In this document: positions 25,140 through 36,816 of the stretch, in pieces | How positions within the stretch are numbered: position 1 is the stretch's first letter | Layout of the letters: each line of letters opens with the position of its first letter | Assembly (NCBI GenBank): GCA_030533445.1 | Contig: CM060062.1 | Coordinates: 21,221,829-21,285,828, forward strand | Reading direction: 5' to 3' | Length of the DNA: 64,000 bases | DNA from: Cyprinodon diabolis | Lineage: Eukaryota > Chordata > Actinopteri > Cyprinodontiformes > Cyprinodontidae | Made by a program: the position numbers and the translations under genes | Notes under the pieces: model-generated | Database searches by the model: none | The model's input: only the letters and a program-made list of their open reading frames with translations | Told to the model about the DNA's origin: nothing

Positions 25140-25959
25140 ATTAGGATAAACTGGTTTGCAATTAATAGGATTGGTAATAATTAGTTGGGATATGTCTACA
25201 AACATGGGAAAGGGTAATGCAAACACAATAGCTTCAGAGGTTCTGAAACTCAGAGATGGAAAAGATTCTCTAATGAAAAGGGAATATTGCCTTTTAAAAC
25301 AATGCAGCATAACCCACTGTATATTGGACTGTTACCTTTTTCTGTTTTTAAAATCAGTTTATTATTGTAGGGATCACCAGTAAAGACATGTTAAATTTCT
25401 ATGGTTAATTTTTATTAGTCTGCCTATTTGGACTTAATTTTTCAGCCATTAAGCTTATTCAGGTATTTTGGTTAAGTACAGAGCAAGCTATATGACTTAT
25501 TGTCACGTGTTAATCGCTGTGCTTCTGCCCACCTTGTATCTCCATTAAAGTTACATGAGCAACATTGACGTTCCCAAATAGTAAGAATCTGTGATGACTA
25601 CAAGTGAGTGCCCCAAGTTTTGTTTTTGTGTCATCTTTGAAAATTTGAATAACAGAATGTTGTATTGCGTACTTGCTGTAGAACTGGACATAAACATTAG
25701 GCATGTGTTAAAGTACAGAAAAGCCCTGCTTTCGTCCAACTACATGTACCTAGTATTTTCTATTGGAAAATATCCCTTCCCTGTAGTTGTACCTCTACAT
25801 ACACGAACCAAATTTAAGCTTTCATTATCTTCTGTATAAGATGCATTCCCCTGAACATGGAGTATACAATACATCACAAAGTACTTAAAAGAAACATTGG
25901 AAAACTTTAAAAATGCATTAGAAAACAATCATGTTAAGTTAATGTTAAATGGATAATGG
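25140..25959. other. Intergenic, nothing recognised
   Basis: No supported exon or repeat is visible between the inferred dclre1b 3' end and the decayed Tc1 relic. Confidence 0.5.
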
Positions 25960-26039
25960 ATTACTGAGAAAGACCATATCAATCATGATTCTGAAGAACT
26001 CATGGCAGAATATGCTTAAATGTCACTGCAGCAATTCAA

Positions 26040-27380
26040 AGTAGTCTGTATGGCCCCATGTGCTTGTATGCATGCCTGATAATGTCAGGGTATGCTCCTT
26101 GTGAGATGATATATGGTGTCCTTGGGTCTGTGCTTCCAAATCCTGACTGGGGCACCACTAAGCTACTGGACATTTTCTGTTAGTACCTAATCTGTGTGGG
26201 TCAGGACCAGTCAGGTCAGTCCAATTAGATTTGCTACATGTTTGATTACAACGGAGATTCTCAGTGGGGGAGGGATCTTTAAATGGAAGGTGTCCCTTTA
26301 GTCTGCGGTGATACGATTTGCAGAGACAACAGCCAAAACTGCTTCTCAGTTTCTGGCTGTGGTAAGATTCCAAGTAAGAGGCTGTCAGAGAGGGCTGTTA
26401 CAGCTAGATGAACCACCCTGGATAAGTACGAGAGGGAGAGGCCAAATGGAAGGATAGGAGCTTGAGCAAATGTGACAATAATGTACCTCAAGCTAGCTCG
26501 CCATAATGCTGCTTATACACAGAAAAGACAGCATAAAATGATTAGTTTTAAATAGTTATTAAAATATGCTGCAAATAATCATGGCATCCCTAAACAATCA
26601 TCATCTGGTAGTCCTGTTATGTTTTCTGTTTGAGTCGAAACCATTGGAACCCTAAGCAAGTAAGAACTGAAACTAGTAACTGTTCCACATCATTGTGACT
26701 AATGGAAAATCCAATAAAGCTTTGAGCTATAGTCAGCAGCTGAGTTTCAGATCTTCACTATTGCCTCCTAAGTCCATGTATTATTTTGCAACAAGATAAA
26801 CCCGGTCCTAATGCTTTAGCAAATGGTCTGACATTGGGTACAAGGATTTTACCTCAAACCTGGTAGTAGTCAGGATGCAAGTTGTCTGTGCATTCCTCCA
26901 TTATGCCTCCTGAAACACCACCACATCAATCACACTGAAGTATCGCAGGCAGCATAATGTTCACACAAGAAGAGTAAACCTGCTCCATCTGTTTAGTGCC
27001 AATACTGAACCTGCCAATTAGGGTGTTTTCTGGCAAATTCAAGTTGAGCTTGTTGGTACTGGACAGTGAGTAGGTATTAGAGGGCATCTGGCCAACCACC
27101 ATTAAGTCCTTTTCAAATAGTTTGGTCAGATGATACCAGGGGCATACTGGAGGTCACTCTGTAGGGCTCGGGTTGTTCCAGTCCTACTTGCCCAAAGAAG
27201 TGGAGATTGGTCCTACTGATGGAATAAGGACTTCAAATGCCCAGTATGGTCTCCTGAAATAACTGTCTCCTGGAATATCTTCAGTACTGTACTGTAAGAT
27301 ATTGCAAACCTTCTGCAATGTCATTTATTGATTTGCCTCTCTGCCTGTACAAAGTCTTTAAGGTCCAAGTATCACCTCAT
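26040..27380 (-). pseudogene. Heavily decayed Tc1-like transposase, with internal insertion
   Basis: At the DNA level the - strand follows a teleost Tc1 family in order: GGTAGCATGAGG at the start (27380), a CCAGGAGACAG segment, GCCCTACAGAGTGACCTCCAG, then AACATTATGCTGCCTGC, CCCAATGTCAGACC, GGACACCATATATCATCTCA and, at the end, GGCATGCATACAAGCAC. Stops and small indels are everywhere, so no protein could be made. About 450 bases between roughly 26270 and 26720 break the match and look like a later insertion of unknown class. Flanking transposon sequence probably extends to about 25960 and 27460. It is much older than the other two Tc1 elements. I matched it from memory of the family, not by alignment. 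Confidence 0.7.
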
Positions 27381-27460
27381 GCTACCAGTTGTGACACTGT
27401 CCACGGTAAAAATGCAAAATTAGAAGGATTGAGAAAGAAGATTGGAAATGTCTGTGGCCT

Positions 27461-29804
27461 CCACCAACGAAATCATCCCTGTCGCTGCCCTTGACTCAGT
27501 GTTCGGTCTTTAGGCAGCTTGTTTTAGATTTCATCAACACCAAAGCTGACACTAATTAACAACCCCATTTCCTGATAAACTGTAAAGATCATTATTATAG
27601 AAGTTGGACTGACTTGATAGGGTATTCTCCGATTAAAAATTGTTTTTTTTTTGGGTGGGGGGAGCTTTATGTGTCTTTATAATATCAGGACTGTTTGATA
27701 TATTCTATTTTACATTGTACCGTCATTTTATTAAATCCTACAGCTGTTAAAGCTATAGGATCTATGTGGCAATTTTCTCTCGCTTGATATTTAGAGCTCT
27801 ACCCAGTAAGGATTTTTAATTTGCCCACTCACACAAATTCATATTTAAATATATTTAACATCTTGTGCTGCTTTCAGTTTTGGTGTTATCAATTGATGTT
27901 TTAAATGTCTGAAGATCAATACAGCTTGTTGGGAGGGGTCCTATCTACAACAGATGTCAAACATGACAACTATGATTTATTGAAAAACATTGAAAGTTCC
28001 AGAGAGACTCAGAAGCAACATTATGACAGATGACAGAGATTTATTTTTATTTTTTTTATTTTTCATTATCATACAGCCCTAGTATGAGTTTAGCATTTGG
28101 TCATCTTTTTCAAGAGGGGTTTATCTTTAAAGGTAGGGCTTTAAAAATGAACTATGCAGGAGGTGAAAACCTGTGGCAGTGATATCCTTCTCCCCCAGAT
28201 GGCAGTAGTTTGTTAAAAAAAATATGGACCTTTTGTTGTAGATTTTAACAGAAAATAAAAGTCAGAACTTAATGATTCCCCCGTTTCTTCCAGTCTTATA
28301 AAAACAAGCTTACCGAACCCATGATTGTATTCTATCAATAACGTTGTTTCAACCAACACTGTCATGTAAACTATATTGTGGCATTCTGCGGGTTATCTAT
28401 CACACAGACTGACGACTGATGGTTTTTAAGCCAGATATCACAGGTAGTTTAAAATAATGGTAGATTGTGAAACATCCAAAGAAGTTTGCAGAACTGCATG
28501 TACACACTGACATAGAGCATGTACAAGTCCTCTAGAACAACACAATGACTGATGCTTTGAATAAGCTGCACAACAAATCCAGCTGTATAAATATTCTCAG
28601 CTGGCTTTGATCCTAACTCATTCCTTCAAGCTGGGCTCAGAGAGGATGTCCCTTGTCACAGCTCTCTGAGGTATCATCTGGCGGCATGATCATAAAGCCA
28701 CCATCGGTGGGCGGTGGGGCCGTCATGAGTTGCCAACAGGAGTGTGCTCAGTTTCCTTCTGTGCTTATAAAGGATACATGACCGGTTACTACGTGACTTT
28801 TCCTAGGATTGTGCAGCAAACAGCACTAAGGCGGATGGATGGATGGATGGATCAATCAGTATATGTGGATAAATACACAAAGCAAACTTTAGATTATATT
28901 TTAAAACCACCAACCTTAGTTCATTTTATCAGGACTTTATATGACAGAGAAAACTCAATATAAGGAAAACATTTGCTTCATATTAAAATTTAACAAAACA
29001 ACAAACAAACTAAAAGTTTGGTCTAAATATGTTTTTACAACCTTTAACCTGATAGAACCCAGAAAAAACACTATCCAGTGAAACTCATTACTATTAAAAG
29101 TCAGGTAATTAGAAAACGGTAGACAGGGTGTAAAGCAGGGTTAGGGGTCAATGGGAGTTAGAGGCTATAATGCCAGTAAAACTGCTAATGACTTAGATTC
29201 ATATGTATACATGAAACACTTAATGATGTCCTATATCACTTCAATTGCGTCCAACATTTATAAAGAAAACTGCGTTATTTACAGTGAATGTTATTGAATT
29301 ACAATTTTATAAAATTAGTAAATTTCATGCAAAAAGTATTCATACTAAAACCAAGATTTAGTCTCTTTAATCCAGTAATATGTACAAACTTTAGGCAAGT
29401 GTGTGTGTATGTGAGTGTGTATTATGCACATAGTGGATAAGGTCCTTATATGTATCCTGGTGTCAGATTTGTATCACAATCAAGAAATGTGATAATTTTT
29501 CCTCTGCAAGGAGGTTAAGGATTCAGTATTGTTGGTTGGTTTGTCGCTTAACAAGATTATGGAGGAAGGCTGTTCTAATATTTTTACCACAGGGGTGTCA
29601 GTCCAGCTTAGAAACCATTCAGTTTTGGAAGTGATCCAGAATACAATCAATATTTAGGAATTATTTATTTATTGTATGTGAAATAGGGAACTTAACTAGT
29701 TGATAAGAGGTCTGCAATCTCCAAGATCTTTCTAGTTTAACTTTTGCCCTTGTAAAACCTGCCTGTTATAAAAACTGTTGAACGGCTACTTTATTGAAAT
29801 ATTC
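27461..29804. other. Intergenic, nothing recognised
   Basis: No gene is supported. A short GGAT tandem repeat (GGATGGATGGATGGATGGAT) lies at about 28832..28852, and an imperfect CTCF-like motif (CCCCCAGATGGCAG) at about 28192..28205. Confidence 0.5.
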
Positions 29805-29832
29805 AAGTGGGAATGCTTATGCATTCCCACTT
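29805..29832. repeat. Perfect palindrome, 12-bp arms, TTAT loop
   Basis: AAGTGGGAATGC and its exact inverse GCATTCCCACTT are separated by TTAT. The right arm opens a repeat unit whose sequence recurs about 2.27 kb away near 32096. Confidence 0.9.
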
Positions 29833-32163
29833 ATTGTTGTTCACTTTAAATTTTTCTGACTCTAACTAGTCCCGCAGTTTTCCACCGATTTCACAGATTT
29901 CAACAATTTTGCTATCAAAACGTTCAGCTTGTTCAGGAGAATTATGCTATGTCTTTTGGTAAAGATATTTTTTGTAGTTTTCACGATATTCAACTTTTTC
30001 TGCGATTTTTTTTGTCCCATTGAAATGCATGTAGAATTCTTAGATTTCAGCAAAATTCAGCTAAAACTTCATCAAAACTAACCCTAACCCTTTGACCTTT
30101 AACTACTTCAGCATACTTTCAGCTAGAAACACCATTCAACTTTTAAAATGTTTCCGTATCTTTCTGCTATTACTGTTTAACTCAGCTTTTTGCTAACTTT
30201 TACAGTTTTGCTTCAGTGAAAAAACATTTTTACATCGTCACCGTGGCCAAATAATTTTTAGTAGAAACATGAAAGGTGGCACAGTCGAAGCCGAAGAGTG
30301 GCTGACGCCAACAGTGAAATCATTTTTTTTATCCCTTTTACGGTTTTGACTCACCGCTCGTTTGTTCGGAGAGGAAGTTTTGCTTTTGAGAGCTCTGCTC
30401 TACCATGGAGCTGCATGTTATTTAATGAGAACAGCAGGAGTGACAAACCTTTTTGTTTCTCCTTCCCATTAAGATTGTGAATGAGTTACAGCCATGAAAG
30501 TTACCCCAATTGGAGACAAAGAATAGCTTTCGCTTAGACTGAAAGAATTTTTTAGATACCATTTACGGTTTGTCTTCAGCACTCGTTTGTTCGGAGCTGA
30601 TATTCCCATTCAAAAAAGCCTGAGAGGAAAGGAACGAAAGTGAAGCGCGTTTCTCTCTGTCACTGACAGGCTCGTTAAGCGTTGTCAAGGTAACGGAGCT
30701 TTAAAGGGATTTTACCTCTGCCACTTTAAACAGCACATTTTAATCTAATGGAGGCAGACAACACTGATTTAACATTTGGAAATGGATACAATATGACTAC
30801 TGGCCATGACCCTTACCTTCACACGCAGCCCTGATAGACTTTCAAAATAAGACTCTGGGGACCCTACGAAATAACAGCCCCTACAGTAAACTCATATTTT
30901 TTTCCCCAGGATTTGGCTCAACATTATGACCCACACTCAACCACTTTTTTAAAATTAGTTTTCAAAACAAAACCCACAGCAAATTTCAAAATAAAAGCCT
31001 CCCATTGCCCATTTCCCATTTCTATATCACTGCTGGGCATGACCCTTCCCTTGACACACATCCATGATAGACTTTCCTAATACGACTAAAGGGACTCTAC
31101 AAAATAAAAGCCTCTTCCTTACACACACTCATTCATTGTGCCGTATGGCTCTTAGCTATGACCCAAAGTCAACCAATTTCTTCAAATTACACTACCAAGG
31201 CCTGTTGACCACACACCTCAGTGCACATTTCTTAACCAGGTTCTAAGATTTACACTGTAATAAAGCATCTGCTAACCTCGTAACATGCAGCCTAAGCCTG
31301 CCAACGGTGCTTTCATCAACACAGCGGCTCGTAACATGCAGGTTAGTTTTTTTTGATAAATTCAGCTCCTTAAGTGGAATTAGCTCTCTTTCCATAAGCT
31401 TCTCTCTCTGTCCTTCCTCTGCTTCTCATGGTCAGTCTTGCACATAGTTTTTTAGATTTTCAATCCTCTAAGGATGACGCTGTTTTCTTTATTCTGATCA
31501 ACTGACACATTTTAAATCATTTCAAATTGTTTTGCCAAGTCTTGACATTTCCACATATGATTTCAAAATATTGATACTTATTCAATACCATCTTCCTCAA
31601 CATTTTACTTCCCATCCTTAAGCTACTCATTTTTTCTTGAACCAGATAAGATTCAAGTTTTTCTTTGTAATTTATTTTCTGATTCAGCTAATTTAATACT
31701 TTACAGCCTATGCTGTGAACTTTGGCTTCATTCTGCTCTCTTTCTGAACAGGAATTAAGCTTTTCTGTTTGCTGCTAATTCATAACACGCCTGACATGTT
31801 TCTGGGCAGTAGGTGGCCCCCCTTCAAAATTTCTTTATACATTTTTCTAGAAACTTGGGAGACATTATATTAAGACCCTTGTAGCGCCCACATTCAAGAC
31901 ATTTTTTGATATCATGTATGGTTTGGCTGTGCAGCTTTTAAGATGAGTTTGTATCTGCCATTTTACTGCCAAATGATTCTACCATACAAAATCTTCAGAT
32001 GATTCAATTGTTTTCTGCAGTTTGAAGTTTCTGATGACTTCCTATCTCATTTTCATATGTTCTGCCGTTAATTTCAGCTTTTTTCATTCAGCAAAAGCAT
32101 TCCCACTTGCTGTTTCCCACTTATTGCTTTTCACTGAAAATTTTTCTGACTCTAACTAGTTTC
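29821..32163. repeat. Repeat block bounded by direct repeats (unclassified)
   Basis: The unit at 29821..29869 (GCATTCCCACTTATTG, then TTTTTCTGACTCTAACTAGT) recurs in the same orientation at 32096..32161 with a short internal expansion. Between them are internal duplications, such as ACGGTTTTGACTCACCGCTCGTTTGTTCGGAG (positions about 30340..30371) echoed at about 30566..30597. No transposase, reverse transcriptase or long open frame is visible. It could be one non-autonomous element or two copies of an interspersed repeat; target duplications were not found. Confidence 0.5.
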
Positions 32164-35099
32164 AATAAATTTAGCTGTTTTCAAGCCGATGTGGAGTGTA
32201 AGAAAATGACCCAAAGGGATGACAACAAAAAAGTGGTCAGTCAGCAGTAATCCTAGGCAGATCTATTTTAGGTTATGCTTATGTTCAGCACAGTGTAAAG
32301 GTGTTTTAATGAGCATTTTACTGTAACAAGAGTAGCATTTCTTCACTGTATTTTTATTCAAGTAGAAGTAAAGACTTACCATCCAAGGAATTTACGCATG
32401 TAAAACAAGAATTGCATAAAAAGACTGCGTGTTTACGGAGTAATAGTGTATTAGTCTTTTTGGCAGGTTCCTTCAGAGGTTGCCAAAGCAAGTCATCTAA
32501 TTTTGCACACAGACATGGCAGATGCCTTCATTCCACAGCAGGGTTTCAAACCTAAGTCAATAACGGTCTGATCATAATATCAAATAATATAAATTTATAC
32601 AAGTGCAGGAGAAAGACAAAGTGCTTTGTAAATACTGATATTAGAAAGAAAAATAAAAAAGAAATTACAAATACGTATCATAAAAAGTGCCAAATGTAAA
32701 CAAAAGAAACACATTTCCAAATCTATTTTTTACAGCATAAAGCCTTTGTAACCAATACTATAGAAAAAAACAACAACAAAAAAAAATAATATATATATAT
32801 ATGTTACAAGAGTGCAAGGCAAAAAATATGTATGGTGGGGTAAAACTGCCCCTAAATTACCTCTATATGTATTTTTTTTTTTTATTACAATAAACCAGAT
32901 ATATGTAGCTAATTACATATATAAGTAATGGGAAAGTCATTTTACTGTCTTGGAGGATTTTATGGTTGAGCAAGAAGCACAATAAACGATGAGAAGGGGG
33001 AGAAAAGACTGTCCATCCCATTTACATTTACCTGCAACAACAGCAGGTTCTCATGCCATTTGCCTATTCTCCTTGGTACCAGGAGTTCATGCCCCGAGGC
33101 CCAAATCTCAGAGGATGGACGCACATAGTTTTTAGAGAAACTTCCACAATTATATAGCACTGTGTTTTTTCATTCACCATTTTCTTCCCTTATTTCAAAG
33201 TGTGAATGTTTAATAAAACAAGTAGAAAAAAAAGTAATGTCATTGATTTCTTACTAACCTCAGACCAACTGCCACTCTTCTTGGGGGTTCTATTGTAGCT
33301 CTGTAGTTAGTAAATTGCTGTCTGAGCCCTCAGGTCCAACGAGGGAGTAAAATTTACCAATTTTCTCTCCAGTAGTTCAGAAATATTGATTATGGTGTTG
33401 GCTTATAATTCTCGGCTGTGCAAAAAGATGATAAAAGTTATTATCTCTGCTGGTTGAAGGGACGCATCCACAGTGGCCTTCTGGCCAAAGAATGAATGTG
33501 CAAAAATATTATTCACACAGGTTGGGGTTTTGAAAGTGTATAGCCCAAGGTGCGAACTTGAACATCGGCAAACGATAAAGCATTCAGAGAGTGCGTCTTG
33601 TACTAAGGCAATGAGCACAAAGGTACAGAAAAGATTAAATAGTGCCACAAATCTTCTTTGAGCTTGTTTGGGCAGCAGCTGCAGCTTTCTAATTATTGCC
33701 CCACCGGTTTGTGTTTATGCTGTAGGGATTTTCAGTATATAGTCTTCTGTGCATACTTCATTTTGCATGAAAGATTAGAGTGTAAAAATGTGGAAGCTAG
33801 CAGTGTGATTTTGCCATAACTCCTAGAGGCGCTGCAGAGATCCACAGTTCATGTAAATAAAATATTTGCTGACTCTGAAAATGTAAAGCAGTGGGCCTTG
33901 GTGTGTGAAACATGGTGGCATCATTTTAGCAGGGATACTTTAGTACATTTGTGACCGAGAACTGGGTCACAAATGGTGGGAGGAATAAAGAGAACTAAAT
34001 ATGGGTCCCTGCTGGGAAATACCTGTTAAAGGCTGACATCTCTGTTTGTAACTCTACAGAATTTGAAATTTCTTTAACGCTGTAACAATTTGTGCATTTA
34101 TTGTGCATCTCACACTCCCAGCTTTCTTCACAATTCTGGAGACCTATGATGTCAAAATAATCGTGGACATTATTCAAATAAAAAAATATGATTTCAAGTC
34201 TTTTGGTGCATAATCCAGCTGTTATCTCCTCATCTGGGACTTAAAAAAAAACAGATTTGAAGAAAAGGTGCATGTGGATTTATTGCTCTGCATGCTGATA
34301 ATGGCTGCTCAGATTACAGCCCTTGTAATCTCTCTTGGCAGGAAGAAGGTCTGATTTCTGATCTCTTGTGATTGGTAGAATTGAAACTGGGATGAGCCTG
34401 GACTGGAGATAGAATTTGCATCAACATTTCAGCATACTTAACATTCATTTCCACCCCCAAGCTCTATTTCAAGACAGTGCACCATATTGCAATGAGATGA
34501 AAAGGACTAATATAAAGCTCTAGCATGGAGTGCAAGAAGTGAAAGGAAATTAAGTGTTACATGCACCCCCTCATGCAGGATCAGCAAGGTATTAGGGCTA
34601 AGGTAATGGATTCTACACCATTACTTAGAAGTGGAAATACTGAGGACAGTCACCCAGCAAAGCCAAGTGCAACCAGGAGCCACAATGCTTAGAGAATAAT
34701 AAGGTTTTGTTAATTCACTCAGCTCTGTTCAGATCAATATCTCCATCAATTATTGTGATCTGATACTGGCAGTTTATGACTACTTAATCATAAATGTTAG
34801 AAATTACAGTTTTATAGGAATAATTGCTGTATCCAAGGGAAGCAAAGAGAATTTTACTCTGAATCAGAGTGTGTTTGGTGGGTGTTTTTTTTCTTTCTTT
34901 GGTGTGCTGTGGAGAATAAGAGAGATGTCCAACTGTGTAAATTATTGCTCTGATCCAGCAAAGAGCTCTTTGACTCAGCTGTGATTTTGTTAGGGACTAA
35001 AAATTTGTTCCCCCTCATGACACACTACTATAATAAAAGTTTGAATGGGAGGCAGTTCAACAGTATTCTATGTAGAAAAAAATGGGAGGCATGGCTGAT
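32164..35099. other. Intergenic, nothing recognised
   Basis: AT-rich sequence with short open frames that show no domain or splice context. A TA microsatellite lies near 32789..32802. Confidence 0.5.
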
Positions 35100-35107
35100 C
35101 AAAAAAA

Positions 35108-35225
35108 AGCAGCTTTAAAGCTGAAGTCTGTAAGTTTTAAAAAATCACTTTTTTGTCATATTGGCTAAAACTGTCCCTATGCCCAGACAGCAGTACATGT
35201 GATATGTAACCTGTGAAAAAAACAC
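35108..35225. repeat. Fragment of a common teleost repeat, cut by LINE insertion
   Basis: GCTTTAAAGCTGAAGTCTGTAAG followed by TTTAAAAAATCAC and AAAACTGTCCCTATGCCCAGACAG (read at 35112..35190) resembles the end of a widespread non-autonomous teleost element. The similarity stops where LINE coding sequence starts at about 35228. Confidence 0.35.
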
Positions 35226-35227
35226 AA

Positions 35228-36768
35228 AGACTGGCTACGGATACCAATTCCGAAGCGGAACAATCATCAGTCACCTCCTCTACATGGATGACATCAAGCT
35301 GTATGCCAGGAGTGAGCGAGACATCGACTCACTGATCCACACTACCAGGATCTACAGCAACGACATTGGGATGTCATTCGGACTGGACAAGTGCGGTCGC
35401 ATGGTCTCAAAGAGAGGGAAGATGATCAGAACCGAGGGGGTTGAACTACCAGAAGGCCACATTACAGATGTGCAGGACAGCTACAAATACCTTGGGGTGC
35501 CACAGGCTAACGGAAACCACGAGGAGATGGCAAGAAAGACTGCCACAGCTAAATACCTACAAAGAGTAAGGCAGGTCCTGAAAAGTCAGCTGAATGGGAA
35601 AAACAAGATCCAAGCCATCAACACATATGCCCTACCAGTCATCAGATACCCCGCTGGTATAATAAACTGGCCAAAGGAGGAGATAGAGGCCACTGACATC
35701 AAGACAAGAAAGCTCCTCACAATGCATGGAGGGTTCCACCCCAAATCCAGCACCCTGAGACTGTATGCCAAGCGTAGCGAGGGAGGCCGAGGGCTAGTGA
35801 GTGTCAAGACCACTGTCCAGGATGAAACAACTAAGACCCAGGAGTACATCAGAAAGATGGCCCCCAAAGACAAATGGCTTGGTGAATACCTCAGGCAGGA
35901 GAAAACCGAAAGCGAGGACAAGAAAGAGGAAGGAGAACCATCATGGAGGGACAAGCCACTGCACGGCATATACCACAGACAAATAGAAGAAGTGGCTGAT
36001 ATCAAAAAATCCTACCAGTGGCTGGAGAAGGCTGGACTGAAGGACAGCACAGAGGCACTAATGGCAGCACAAGAACAGGCACTCAGTACAAGATCAATAG
36101 AGGCCGAGGTCTACCACAACAGGCAGGACCCCCGATGCAGACTGTGCAAAGATGCCTCTGAAACAATACAGCACATAACAGCAGGGTGTAAAATGCAGGC
36201 AGGAAGTGCATACATGGAACGCCACAACCAGGTAGCTGTCATAGTGTACAGGAACATCTGCCATGAGTATGGGCTGGAAGTCCCAAGGTCAAAATGGAAG
36301 ACACCTCCTAAGGTAGTTGAGAATGACCGAGCTAAGATCCTATGGGACTTCAAGATCCAGACTGACAAACAGGTGATGGCTAACCAACCAGACATCGTGT
36401 TGATCGACAAACAGCAGAAGAAGGCAGTAGTGATAGATGTGGCAATCCCAAGCGACAGCAACATCAAGAAGAAAGAACACGAGAAGCTTGAGAAATACCA
36501 AGGGCTGAAAGAGGAGCTAGAAAAGATGTGGAAAGTAAGAGCAGCAGTGGTGCCAGTGGTAATTGGAGCACTGGGGGCTGTGACCCCCAAACTGGGAGAG
36601 TGGCTACAGCAGATTCCAGGTAAAACATCAGAGGTCTCTGTCCAGAAGAGCGCAGTCCTAGGAACAGCTAAGATACTGCGCAGAACCCTCAAACTCCCAG
36701 GCCTCTGGTAGAGGACCCGAGCTTGAGGATAACACATACCACCCCACGAGGGGTGAGAAAACAGTTTT

Positions 36769-36774
<6 letters not shown>
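35228..36774 (+). mobile_element. 5'-truncated non-LTR retrotransposon (R2/R4, Dong/Rex6-like)
   Basis: The copy starts abruptly inside the reverse transcriptase domain and runs to a short 3' UTR that ends in T10 (36765..36774) and an AT microsatellite. 5' truncation is the usual result of target-primed reverse transcription. The downstream zinc knuckle and restriction-enzyme-like endonuclease, placed after the reverse transcriptase, put it in the R2/R4 group rather than among LINEs with an N-terminal APE endonuclease. No target duplication was found. Confidence 0.8.
35284..36711 (+). pseudogene. LINE ORF fragment: RT C-terminus, CCHC knuckle, REL endonuclease
   Basis: The 475-codon frame is open from M in the RT catalytic box LLYMDDIKLYA. 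In-frame coding continues upstream to about 35230, where the copy is truncated; the start codon is therefore not a real one. RT motifs before YMDD are missing, so it cannot reverse transcribe. Residues C285-x2-C288-x8-H297-x4-C302 form the zinc knuckle. PDIVLIDKQQKKAVVIDV (P369-D370, D375, D385) is the core of the restriction-enzyme-like endonuclease. The tail IPGKTSEVSVQKSAVLGTAK with LKLPGLW at the end is typical of teleost members. The lack of stops or frameshifts over 1.4 kb suggests a fairly recent insertion. Confidence 0.85.

Positions 36775-36813
<39 letters not shown>
36775..36813. repeat. (AT)n microsatellite
   Basis: About 19 AT units between the LINE tail and the Tc1-like element. 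It contains the TA target of the latter (36812..36813). It could be the LINE's own tail or its insertion target. Confidence 0.95.

Positions 36814-36816
<3 letters not shown>

Noticed and set aside
28800..28860. GGAT repeats as a SINE tail
   Set aside because: No SINE head or body precedes them; treated as a simple tandem repeat.
30078..30094. Telomere-like CTAACCCTAACCC
   Set aside because: Only about two repeat units inside a larger repeat; too short to be an interstitial telomere.
35586..36005. 139-codon open frame on the - strand
   Set aside because: Antisense to the LINE ORF; no domain.
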